A stretch of DNA of 64,000 nt from Oxyruncus cristatus (Eukaryota; Chordata; Aves; Passeriformes; Cotingidae). The notes below the pieces were generated by a model. The model saw only the letters and a list, made by a program, of their open reading frames with translations, was not told the origin of the DNA and searched no databases. The position numbers and the translations under genes are program-made. The DNA lies in NCBI GenBank assembly GCA_013399855.1, contig VXAY01002602.1, positions 62,001 through 126,000 on the forward strand, given 5' to 3'. Below are positions 48,115-60,515 of this stretch, piece by piece (within the stretch, counting starts at the first letter, position 1; each line of letters starts with the position of its first letter).

Positions 48115-49430
48115 TGCAGGGCTGAAATGGTCCATCCCAAGGATTTTATAAGTAAATAAGAAAGTGCCTACTGGACGACATTATAGAGGAAGCTCTTGCA
48201 TCCTTTCTGTCAAGTCAGCATGACAGCATGCCTTCTTGAGTGCCTATACATGGCATGGGGAGGGAATTAGATGTCTATATGCAGCTGAAGGGCTATTATC
48301 TTGGTGAGATCATGGGGATGTGGTGGGGTAGCTAATATAAATGTGTGATGCTATGTGTGGACAGAGAGTCTTTAAGGAGGACAGAGCAGGACAGTGAGGA
48401 GAGGAAGTTGCCTTTTTGTCAGAAAGCATTGAGAGTGGTCACTAAAGGTCTGCCTAGGAACAGGCATTGACCAAGCTGAGAGGTAAAGGGTTGAAATTAG
48501 AGATCAGATCAATGTGGGCATTATACTTGTAGGTGCCTTCCTACAACAGCATTAGGCAGCATCACATTTACAGAATCTGGTCCTCATGGGAGACCTTAAC
48601 CCTGCCGATATCCACTGGGAGGGAAGCACCACAGAGCAGAAGCAACCAAAGAGGTTTCATGGAGTGCTTTGCTGGACTTAAAAATAAGGAGGGACTGGTC
48701 AGAAGCATGATAGTCAAGGAAAGCCTTGACTTTAGTGATCATGACATCATGGAGTTCAGGACCGTGAGAAAAGGAAACTAGGCAAAAAGCAGCACAATAA
48801 CCCTGGACTTCAGGACAACAGTCTTTAACCTGTTCAAAGATCTGATTGGAAGAGTGCCATTGGTTACAGTCCTGGATTGAAGAGGGGTTCATGGTTAACT
48901 TTTAAAGGGTTTCCTCCTCCAAGCTCAAGAGCAAGCTGTCCTGATAAGTAGGAAATCAAACAAGGTAAATGAAGGCCTGCACGGATGAACAAAGAGCTCC
49001 AGAATAAACTCAAACACAAAAAGGAAGCCTACAAGAGGTGAAAGTAAGTTCACCTAGCGTGGGAGGAATTTAGATACATCATCAAAACAATTCAGGGGTG
49101 AGGTTAGGAAAGACAAAGCCCATCTGGAGTGGAAACTTGTAGAGAAATGAAGGGCAACAAGGAAGTTTTCAACAAGTTTATCAGCAGCAAAAGGAAGACA
49201 GGGAATAGGAAAGGGGACTTGGAGACAAAGGAAAAAGAAAAGAGAGAAGTCTCAGCAGAGATGGACCTTGGTGTCCTTTCAGGCAACAAGCTGACCATGA
49301 GCCAGCAATATCCCTAGGAAGAGAGTTGCCAGTAAGTCAAAGGAGGTGATTCTTCTCCTCTGTTCTGCACAGGTGAGACCTAATTGGAGCTCTGGGTCTA
49401 GTTGTGTGCTCTGAGGTGTCTCATCACCCT
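48115..49430 (+). pseudogene. CR1 LINE ORF2 with reverse-transcriptase region deleted
   Basis: Sense-strand CR1. The segment from ctgaaatggtccatccc (48122) through 48300 matches the region before and at the ORF2 start. Endonuclease sequence follows (LMGDLNPADIHWEG at about 48586-48627, in place of the usual GDFNLP motif; then FMECFAGLKNKEGLVRSM and SLDFSDHDIMEF), then the post-endonuclease linker (MKGNKEVFNKFISSKRKTGN). At about 49258 this joins in frame to LGVLSGNKLTMSQQ, which in intact CR1 lies beyond the reverse-transcriptase domain. The polymerase core is therefore missing. There are several stops and indels elsewhere. The copy also lacks the CR1 3' UTR and octamer tail, so it is truncated at both ends and nonfunctional. 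Confidence 0.82.
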
Positions 49431-49434
49431 CATA

Positions 49435-52400
49435 ATAATTTATTCCTATCAAGAAGGAGTAATTTCTTTCTTAGAAAAAGCGGTATCTAATACAGAGAAA
49501 AACCTGTTTGTATAATCAATCTTTTTATTTTGCTCTTCCAGTTTAACCCTCAATCCATTACTAAGAGTTTCATGAGCCGTGTGACCAGGAGGAACCATAT
49601 TGACTTCTCTTAGTGCTTATGGTTATTGAGTTTCAACTTGTTCAGAATTTTACAAAACATTACATCTATAGTATCAATTATAAGAAAAACTATTTGGTTT
49701 TAATAGCAAAATTGATGAGAGAAAGGGTATTAAAAGCGTCCAATTATTTCCACTTACTAAACTATTTTTCAAAATTCAGTGCAAGGTAGGTGTTTCATTG
49801 CAATAAAACTAGACTTAGTAGCAATTTCAAATGTAATATGTTTTAATAAGAGAGAGCTCAATACATATAAAACATAAACAGAACACTTCGTGGAAATAAT
49901 CAAGGCAAAATGTGAAATGATCGTCATATCCATTGACAAGCAAATCTCTGATCTGTAAACCACATGAAATCCTTTTATTGCAATATTGTTAGCAATTTCC
50001 TGATATGAATATGAGAATAACAGCATAATAAGCAATCTTGGAAACCCTTTTGCAAATATTTATGAGTGATCATATTAGTTTTGTCCATGGATAAATTCAC
50101 CTGACTTACTGTTTACCTTTTCACAAAGATGCCTCCTGGCTGGAAGAAAGGTAATGTCACCTTAATTATGTTTTTGCTTTGGTAGCATAAATTATTTATA
50201 CTTTAACATACTTATATTTAGCTTTCTCTAGCTTTCATTTCTGTCCTCTGGTGTGTGAACTTTGTGAGGAAGCATAGTGTTAAGTTGTATGACCTGGCAA
50301 TGTTTTGGGGGTTTTTTTGCCTTGTCATATCTCTTTGTAACATGGATCATTGAGACAGAACAGCTATGCTAGCCAACCTAGGAAGTTGTTAAGTGGAGAC
50401 TGATCTTAGTTGTTTAAAGTGGGTTAAGATTGTATGCATATCAAAAAGGTCATTCCAGCTGTTACATCTACTTTACCATAAGTGTACAGTTCTGGAGATT
50501 GACAATGGGCAAATTGTCATTAGCTAGATCATTAAATAGAAAACTGTCATCATGGGACTGAGTGTCTTAGGAATACTAAAAATTATAGTGCACCTCATCC
50601 TATCATCTGCAGGAACTGAGAGTAGCCAGTACCTGAAGGAATTACAAGATTGGATTTCAAACTGATGACCCAGAACCTCTAAAATACATTTCTTCTCCTG
50701 TGCCTTTTTCCCAGAATCAGTATAAACGGTGTCAGCCTCTCAATCAACTGTAATTCTTGAGATGGGAATCAGAGAGTTACAGAACCCAAATGCTTCTGGA
50801 GCCATGGAAAACATCACTGCTAGCAGCAGATCCAGCTTACTTTCTGGACACCGTTGACATTTCAGAGCCATCAGTCACCGAAATTTCTTTCTGTCCAATG
50901 CACAGTAGCTCTAGCAAAGATAGTAGTTTCAGCAACAGAAACTTGAACTTGTTTCCATAGCTTCCTTCTGCGAGAAGTAGTATCACTTCAGAGAACTAAC
51001 AGACCACATACACCACACAGACACACAGAAACACACGTGCACACACAGGTTCTTGCCTGCTGCTATCAAAAAGCCATAGTTTTGATTCTGAACTTCTTCT
51101 CTGCTCTCCTTGCTTTCTGAACTGGTGGTCTCACTGTCAGTGTTGAGGAATATTTTAAGAAGAAAACCTATCCTGTCTGAAATCCCTCTTTAAGAGAATG
51201 AGACACAATGTCTCAGGATCATGTTACAACTCTCACCTCAGCCACCTAATTTGCTCAAGTCCTCTCTCTGTACAGATGAGTTCCACCCATGGCCACCCTG
51301 TTGCATCTTCTCTAGACTTCTCAGCAGAAAGTTTTTCAACATGCAGCACTAATGACTCAAGCTGTTGTCAGGAACATGCTTTTATATGCACAGTTTGCAA
51401 ACATGAACAAGTTATGGGGTGTGCAGCTTAATGACTAGTTACAGTCAACAGAAATGGGAACATACAGGTAATGTACATGTTTTCAAGAGGTAATTTAATA
51501 GAGAATTTTATGAAATCAGTAAAATAGATGCATATCCTAAAAATGTTAAATTTTCTTAAGAATAATGTGAGTGTACCATTAAATCTACCAGAAGTCTAGA
51601 AATAGGCACTGTTTCTTCCATTGTCTGTATGCATTCCAATACAGTTCTTTACATTCCCAACAGAGCTTCACATTGCACAGTGATCTTTTTCCTGAAGAAG
51701 AAACTATCCTAATCTATTTTATCCAACTCTATCCACCTTAAAATTGATGAGTTGGTATGGAAAAAAATTGGTGACCTATGCCAAGTAAATAGGGAAACTA
51801 TTTTATTAGCATTTTATATAAACCCTTGAACATAGAGGTTGAATGTTGATTGTAACTGCAACATTTTTGGAGACCTTCTGTGTTTTGGTGGAGGGTTTTT
51901 TGTGTGTGTGGCTTTTTGGGTTTTTTTGGGGTGTGTGTGGGTTTTTTTTGTTTGTTGTTTTGGTTTGGTTTGGTTTGGGGGGGTTTTTTGTTTGTTTTTG
52001 GTTTTGTTTGGGGTTTTTGTGTGTGTGTGTGTGTGGGGGGTTGTTTAGTTTTGTTTCCACTTTTCAATGTAGAGGAAAAACACTTTTGTAGTAAAATCTT
52101 ATGAACTGCTGAAATCCAGATTAATAACTCAATTGGATTGGAAAAAAAAACAACAAAACCCTCTAACTTTATATGTAGATATGATTTTAAGCTCAAAGGA
52201 GGGAGGAAGAAATTAATGTCAATTCTGTCCAAGGTTTGAAGGATTCAATATTTTAGTTGTCATTGTTCCTCAAGGCAGTAGAACAAAAGTTTTCCTATAC
52301 TGACTTCAATTGCAATGTCATGCAACATTGTCCATGTTAATGAAATTACCTTTGTTATGACTACATGATGTTATTTCTAATTGTTTTAAATCATCATTAT

Positions 52401-55400
52401 GAAATATAGACTTGATTATAAAAGTGAGTACAATAAATTTCGCATAGTCTCATATTTAAAGTGAAAAGCATAAAAACATGAGCACACACATCGTTACAGT
52501 AATAACACCTACTAAACTATTGACTTTATACCTAATAAGAATGCCTGAATACTTCTCAAAAATTGCATGATTTTAATTTTTATTTTAAATTAAAAAAACT
52601 TGAGATTTGGAAACAATTCCATTTTTTGGTTAAGAGCTTTACTAGATGTGTTCTTGATCAAACATCACAGCAAATTATTCCTAGACATGCATCAAATCAG
52701 AAGGTATACAAGCTGTCTGAGAATAATATTTGAGACCATAAATTAAAGAAAGTGTGGTAAACTCAGTATGCTGTGCACATAATGACCACATTTTTATCTC
52801 TCTTTAACCAAACATGTTTTAATCATATTTTATAGCATCATTTTTCAGCTTCAAACCCCCAACAGGTTTTGAAAACTTGATAGCATTGTCTGGGCAAAAT
52901 TTCTAATAGCTATGTAAAACCCCAATATTTAAAATAAAATATAATGGCAGCAAAGAACATCCACTAAATTTCCTCTTCTGGATGTTTTCAAAACTATTGT
53001 CTTCATGATTATTACAAAAGGATTCACCCCAACTAAGCTTTTCTCGGTGAACTTGCCCTTCCCCTTCCCTCCCCTTTGCCTTCCCTTTCCCTTCCCAAAG
53101 GTGTTTTCACTTCAGTCTGGAATAATTCTGTCCCAGATCTTTATGACACCTTTCTCTGAAGGCAGCTGTCCAAGAAGTCCTCAATTCCTCAGCTAGTATG
53201 AAAACAAATGGATTTTCTGTTTGGAAATCTTAGCAGCAGTTTATGAGGAAAGCTAAAGAACAGGACAAATATACGCAGGACAAATCTTAGAGATTGACAC
53301 CAATTGGCATGGAATAGCCACCTTTGCACATTAAATTTCCGCAGGGCTCCTCCAAGAAAGTCTATTGAGAACAGTCTCCAGGTTGTACCAACTCCCAAAC
53401 AGCAATGGCAATTTTCTGAGGAGCACTAACTGGGACCCTTAACCATAAAAGAGAATGTTCTAGCAAGTTAATAAAATAAACATCAAAGTTCCCATATTCA
53501 GGAATGCTCCCTGACACAGTTTTATTTAGTAGTGATATATGACTTTTGATTTCAGTGCAACACTATCACAGGAAAACCCTGGCCTTGCCCTAAGAGCCTG
53601 AGTGTTCTGGCGTGTTTAGCCCTGAACAGTTAAAATACATTCTGTCTGGATTTACTTAATAATCACTTTAAAAAACACAGTAAAAAACCCACAAAACTTG
53701 CTGCACAAGCTACACTTCAGAAAATCAGGATAAATCAGGCTATGACTTCTGTGTGGCTACTCAAGGTGTAGGCAGATGTTCTGAAGTATCTGAAAGTAAT
53801 ATCAAATCAAAATATAATTTAAGTATCTTTTTTTTTTTCTGAGGAACTGTGTTGTTATATCGACTGTCAGCAATTTCTCAATAATTTTACTCATTTTTAT
53901 TAATAAACATTTCTGTTCACCTTTAACTGTAATAGTAAACTTGTCAAACACTTCTGGAAATATTTTTATTTCTCCATTTTAGGCTTTAATGAATACCTGA
54001 ATTGATATTAATACCCTGCATGTGTGTCAACATTCTCCAAAATACAGTTGACCAATTTTTTTCAGAGCACCTATAATGTAATTTTGACCAATCTGTTAGC
54101 AGCACACATAACAAACTAATGAACTGAAGATATAGATTGTGTTACATATACAGTTATTATATATTGTTTCTTCTGCAAATAGGCTTGGGAGGTGGGAATC
54201 ATTCTAAAAAAGATCTGAAACCCAAAAATGCATTCCTATTCCCATTTGCTATCTTTGCAAAGTGTATTGTGTTTAATAATAGTAAATGTAAAACAGTGGT
54301 AATTACTACCCCACTCACATTCTGATTCCTAACATGAGTTGGGAAATCAGTGATTCCAATATTTTTCAGGACAATGAATGAAATTAATGAACTAGACTCA
54401 GGCTTATCATTATTCATGATAATATCAGGGACATCTTATTCAGAGTTCCTAAACAATGCGTTCAGAAGTTTAGGAAAGCTACTCCCAGAAATCAGTAAGA
54501 ATTCTGCAGATTGTTTTGACTATCACATCGAATCAGGACTTTCCTGGAAGCAGTTTCATTCTTGATATTCTTCATTCTTCATATTCCAATCTAAAATTAT
54601 TATAAAATACGAATGAATTTTACTGTAGAATCCATTTCTAATATTTTAAGAGAGACTTTGTTTGGATAAACCTATATAATTATTCTGTCTTCCATTTGTC
54701 AAAGGTGAAATGAAGAGCAGATGAGAAGGCAAGGTGAGAGAAGGCATGTATATATAACATTTGTCCCGAAGTGGTGCCTGGGTGAGACATATGAGATGAC
54801 ATTTATCTTGAACCTCTTGAAGAATCAATCAATCTCAGCTTGAACACAGATATAGACCTGGTTTTCTCTCTTTTTCACTGTAACTTTCCCATCCACACAC
54901 ACACACAAAAAAGAGAAAACAAATGAAAAATAAGACTATCTATAACATCATGCTCCCAAGCTATAAGAAAGAGTTCTGGACTTAAGCTTGAAAATGGTAA
55001 CATCTTAAGTTGTTCAGTTATAGGAGTAAGATTCACAGCTATGGACCATTTCCCGAGATGATGCCTCCCACACTTCTGAGTCACACTATTGTGTTTGACA
55101 TTTGCGTTATTTCTCAAAGAAAAATTCTATGACAGAAAGAAGATAAGCAGAGCTATTTCTGTTGATTAGAACAAATTTGAATAAACAAGAGACAAAAGTG
55201 ATATACTGCAAATCTTGATGATTACAGTTATAGGGTTATTTTTTTTTTGTGAACGTATGCTAGGTTTCGTATATTCAGAACGGTAAAGGCAAACTATTTT
55301 CTCATCACAGAGTTAATAACACATCAGATATTATATTTGGAATTTGAGCAGTAAAAAAATTTCCCTGATCATGTGATTATCCTTCGGATTACTGATTGAC

Positions 55401-58400
55401 GTCTGAAAATTAAAAAGAAGATGACGACCTCTAGAAACAAGAATAAAAATATATTCTAACTAGAAATGAGAATCCATGTAATATTAGCCTTGGATAATTC
55501 CACTCTGGTGTAATTTCTTCAGACTTTCAATGTTTGATGATAGTTCACGAGTATACTAGTCATTGCTAAGTTATTTATATGTAGTCACAAATTATAGAGA
55601 GTAAAATCAAGTTCATTAGTGCTTAGAAATGTCTCATTGCCTCGAAAATTCTCATGAAGGTTTAGTCTGGGCTCAAAAGTTGCTTAAAAAATATTACAGA
55701 CTAGACCCAAATAGAAACATAGGTCTAAAAACAAAAAAGTGTCTAAGCACCTGTGTGATCTGCAAGTTCTCAAAGTCTGAGGCTCGGGGCGTACAAATCC
55801 CAGTAGTGGTCTCACTTCCTTTCAGAATGGATAACACTTCACTCATTGAGAAGTCAGAAGCCTCAGTTAGATTTAGGAGGTGACATACTGTTCCGTATGA
55901 GGCTCCACTCCTGCCAGGACATATGACAGATACGGCAACCAAACAGGATGATGTTTTGGTTCTCTGACAGGTCCAGACCAATGTGCTGGTATAAGAACAT
56001 AATATATTCACTGCATCAGGTCTTTCTCAATAAATTGGTGATCTAATTTTTTAAGTACAGCCAACAGAGGAAATACTACTTACATTTTATATAATGGTGT
56101 TCTACACAAAAGTAGTCAAGAATGCTTCCTTTCACCACTTGAATCAGCGCAATTGTTCTATCGTGATTTACTCTTCCACTGATCATACTCTAAAAATCAC
56201 ACTTGAAGAAAATATTAAACATTCCAACTTCACATCAATTTCTTAGGTCTTTCAGAAGGTTAGTAACAATTATACACTTCAACATGACAACAGTTTGGAA
56301 GTGACTGACCTTGACCAATGGCTCTTCTATGTGTCACCTAAGGGTAAAAGGCTTAGCAGAACAGTTATGTGTATGCATAACATTAGTTATAATCTCAAGC
56401 TGCTTCAAAAGGAGACAGAAAAATATAATTCATTCTGCCAATTCTGTCCTGAAGGAAGCAAGGTATACAAGCACATGAATGTTTGCTACCCAATCACTGG
56501 ACTTATAGGACAATACTAGTATGTTGGTTATGCAGTGGTTATGCAGTGTGGATACACACAGAAACTGTAGGCTATAACTGTGCAGTGCTTCAATGTACTC
56601 TAGATCTTTACCTAAGTTAGCTCTCAGTAAGAGAATCAATTGTACCTATTTGAGGTGGTTCAACAGTTACTGTAAGAGCCAACTCCTGAGAGAAGGTCAG
56701 TATTTTCCTGCCAACATAAATTATTAATCTCGCCTACTTACTTGAGGAAAGTGCTAGAGACATTTGCATTATAATATATTGTAATAAAACACGTTGCTGC
56801 AAAAACAGATGGTGTTGCCCTTACAAGTCTCTTAACCCTTGTAGTAAAAAAAACTGTCTTTGAAGATACACTGCTGAGATGTCTTCCCCTGAGTAAGGCA
56901 GTATGGGAACTGCTATAGAAAGAGCTATATGAATAAGAGCTAGGAAGCAGGAACACAGCCAGAAATGTGTGTACCACTGACTCATTTTCATGATGAAAAA
57001 TCTAATAATCTGCTGTCTCTTAAAGAAAGTCCCTGGATCTACTGCCGATCTGCTTTACTTGTGTGCATTTAATGGTGAGGGAATTGTCCTATTCAGTCTT
57101 ACAACTGCTGCTGGGGTGATATTCAGACTCTTTTAAAACCCATCATGTTACTCAGTAAGGACAGAACTCAGATAGCATTTTGAGTCCGCTGCAAGGGAAG
57201 ACCCCTGGTGATCAGAGCCTGACCACTCATTGCGTCAAACACCACTGAAAGTTACGGGACTTTTAGGCCCCTAGTATCTGGGTTGAAAATAATAGCCAGC
57301 TGCCACTGCACACCAAATCTGATGATCAGTCTTATCACCACATGCTCAGGGTACTCTGCATTGTACAGACTTGGCCTCACTGTCCATAGAGACATAAAGC
57401 CACGTTACTTGCTTCCCAGGGAAAGTCAGTACTGCAACAGAGTTATTTACTAACTTTAATGATGTAACTTTGTAGCCCTGTAATAGCATATTTTGTTACT
57501 AGTAATAGGCCTTAAGCTCTGTACTGAGTTTGCATGGCCTCGGGGCTGATGCTTTGTCAGGTTGATGCTTGTCAGATCTGTTCTACCTGAAGTTGTCTCG
57601 GCCTGTCTGCAGCTTTGTTTCATTTGGTTTATCTGCAACAACTATTTCTCTCACAGAACAGATATCTATGTCTAATTTATTTTACTTTTGTTGTCTTTGT
57701 ATGGTAAAAACTCAGTGTTTTATATATAACAAGCAGTTATTAGGTATTCTATGTAGGATCAGAGGCTTAAAACTGTAACATGATGATGTGGGGCAGAGGA
57801 ATAGAGGTACAATAATGTCCTTGATATGTGGGAACTCAGGATGTATCAGAGAGGAGTACAGGAGTGGGACTTTAAGAGATAGGACACAGGCTGATGTTGG
57901 CGACTTGACAACCATGAACAAATCAGTGATGGACATTTAAAGAAACAGAACCTGAAGCAAAATGAATTTTGCCAAAAAAAAAAAAAAAAAAAAGACATAT
58001 TTATATTACATACATAAAGAGAAGCATATGTAGTAGTTCTGATACAGCATGGAACTGTAAACCACTGAAGAAACAGAAAAAAAATGTAAAAGTGTGTCAG
58101 TAAATATATAAAGGACCAAAAGAGGACCTCAGAGTGAGGAAGAAGCCATTAACACAAATATTACATTCCTCACAGCCAAGGACTCCAGCTACTGATGAAT
58201 CACCATAGTATCCCCACCATTGTTGCCATTATGAAACTGCCAAGGAGCAGGGAGAGGGTGAGCACAAAATCGGAAAAAGGAGCATGTAAGGGATGTGTAC
58301 ATAACAACTTCAACTAAATTATAATTCACTTTTTCTTTTCTGTAATAATCAGACCCATCCTAATTACTATTTTTGAATTGCACTGGTGAGATTTCAATTA

Positions 58401-59280
58401 CATCAACAATAAATTCCCAGCTTTATTTGTAAAATGTGTTTCCCTTTTTTTTTTTTTTTATTTTGAGTGTAACAAGAAGAAAAAAGGAAACAGTCTGTTC
58501 AGATTGACTAGTATCTATTTCAGAATGCTCAAATTATTCAATAAAATCTAGTTTAGTAAGTAATAATATTGTTATTAACCTTTAAGAGAGGTGAATGGCA
58601 GAAATATAGATAAAGTTGTGTTAGTAATTACGACTATATTTCTCCATGAAATAAAATTTAATAAAACATGGGCCATGATCCTACCCATAATGTTTTGTAA
58701 TAATTAAATTGCCACCATACTACCATTTTGAATGATATTTTATAAACTTTAATGTCTATATAGAAATTGAATATTTTCTTGTCTCAAGGAATAAAAATAA
58801 AATAGCTTGGTTTTCTGTTCTAAGCCAATGTCCTTAATGATGTTTGGAATCCAAGAGATTTGCTAAAAATACATTGCATAAATTAAAAAAAATACACTTT
58901 GTACTATATGTAGAATCTTGTGTTCTTTAAATATTTCTGTATTTCTACATAATGAAGTACATGTACAGAATGTGAAAACCTTGTGCTGAAACAAATATTA
59001 CATGTACCCATAAATTAATGTGTCCCCTTAGGAAAATGAAAGTTCACAATGTAATTACCCCATTTCTTCACTGAAGACATAAAGGAATTTATAGAACTAA
59101 TTACCCTGATAATGGAGAGGGATTTTTCTTGTCCTCTTTCATTGCAATCCCACCTAGAAGCACAATACAGGAAGATCTAATTCATTGAATTCCACAGTGG
59201 CTCTGCAGTTATATATTTATTAGAAGAAACTGAGGCATTTTAATACTTTTGTGTCAACCTTATACACAAACTTCCCATAT
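49435..59280. other. 9.8-kb stretch with no certain gene or transposon
   Basis: Apart from the G/T tract at 51880, nothing was recognised. Overlapping splice-like signals on both strands at 50117-50150 are described as a finding. The + strand segment 50750-51440 has several open frames of 60-77 codons without family resemblance. An A run lies at 57975-57993. Confidence 0.45.
51880..52046 (+). repeat. G/T-only low-complexity tract
   Basis: About 165 bases are made almost entirely of G and T on the + strand (one A and one C), with (GT)n, (GGTTT)n and G runs of 3 to 7. The G runs (gggtttttttgggg, gggggggtttt, gggggg) could form G-quadruplexes in single-stranded form. The five long overlapping frames on both strands arise because such sequence lacks stop codons. 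Confidence 0.9.
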
Positions 59281-59282
59281 AG

Positions 59283-59725
59283 TGTAGCCTAAAGATCCCG
59301 GAGAAAAAACTCCAGACAATGTTAGGTATAGATAAGATAAAGAACAGCTTTCTTAATTAAGGACTCCTGGCCACGGAGTACAAAGGCCCGTGCTCTCGTA
59401 CAGAATTCTTGCACTATTATATCTTTTACTAATTATCATATCTAATGTGGACATACAATCCTAAGACCTCTTTTACCCTGGTACCACCCTCAGAACTGCC
59501 CCACTGAAGCCCCTTGAGCCCAAAGGCCCCCAAGTGCCCCAAGGGCCTTGAGCCTTCTATCCTCTTTTGTCTACCATATCTCTTGTTATTCTGGTCCAGG
59601 TGCACATCCCAATGGACTGTTCTTGCTAAAAATCTATTGTCTCGAAAAGACAGTTCAAAGTCAGTTAAACCAAAGCTTCAGGAATGTGGCACACAAGCTG
59701 AGAAAGTAATGGTCTAAAGCGAAAG
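59283..59725 (-). mobile_element. Probable endogenous retrovirus LTR, minus strand
   Basis: The + strand starts TGTAGCCTAAAGATCCCGG. Read in reverse, the end is a U5-like CCGGGATCTTTAGGCTACA preceded by an AATTAAG/TTCTTTATC region and an accacgg-type GC-rich segment, as in avian LTRs. The distal boundary (near gtaatggtctaaagc) and family are uncertain, and I found no target-site duplication. It may be a partial LTR. Confidence 0.45.
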
Positions 59726-59781
59726 AAAACTACAGTTTACAAAACACAACAAGAATAGAAAAGTTAATAAAGAGCCTCCCA

Positions 59782-60515
59782 CATAGAATCATTTTGGTTG
59801 AAAATGCCTTTAAGATCATTGATTCCAATCGTAAACCTGAAACTACCAAACCCATCACTAAACCATGTCCCTCAGTGAGATATCTGCATTTGAATATCTC
59901 CAGGGATGGTGTCTCAAACACTTCCCTGGGCAGACTGTGGCAATGCTTGATAACCCTTGCAAGGAAGAAATGTTTCCTAATATCCAATTTATATCTCCTC
60001 TGGTGCAATTTTTGTTGGCAAACAATACATCCAGTTGTTTTCCACAGTTGACTCCCTCACCAACTATATCAGGAAGTTATCTTCCACACAGTCCAGGAAC
60101 CTCCTGTGCTCTTTCTCCTCCACTGTATTGTATTTCCAGCAGATATCTGATGAGTCCATAAGACTTGCTGATAAGTAAACCCTCCATGGGAACAAGGGTT
60201 AGCATTTGTGAGACTTCTCCCAGCTCCCTATAGAATATTTTGTCAGCCTTTTCATCCTGGTTTGGTGGTCTATAGCAGACTGTTACCAGGGTATCTGCCT
60301 TGTCGGCCTTCCCCCTGATTCTGACACATAAACAATCTTATCATCACCATCATCAAGCTCTAGACAGTCAAAACACTCCATAGCGTACAGGGTTACCCCA
60401 CCACCTCTCCTTCCTTGCCTATCCCTTCTGAAAAGTTTCTAGGCATCCATTGCAACATCCCAGTTGTGTGAGTCACCTCACCAAGGTTCCATGATTGCAA
60501 CTATATTTCCATACC
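59782..60515 (-). pseudogene. CR1 LINE with endonuclease joined directly to ORF2 C-terminus
   Basis: Minus-strand CR1. Its 3' UTR ends at catagaatcattttggttg (59782). The ORF2 C-terminus (HQRRYKLDIRKHFFLARVIKH, LPREVFETPSLEIFK) lies at about 59870-60007. Immediately beyond, the sequence is endonuclease domain (ICWKYNTVEEKEHRRFLDC, VEDNFLI, LDVLFANK), extending to about 60515 with the gttgcaatcatgg segment from its start. The reverse-transcriptase region normally between these is absent, with the junction near 60008. Stops and frameshifts are present, so it is inactive. The single-base octamer remnant and divergence suggest an old copy. Confidence 0.85.

Noticed and set aside
51798..52232. Five long overlapping open frames on both strands
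   Set aside because: They cross the G/T-only tract, which cannot contain most stop codons; the translations are low-complexity.
56525..56548. 11-bp direct repeat ggttatgcagt
   Set aside because: Two short copies only; a trivial local duplication.
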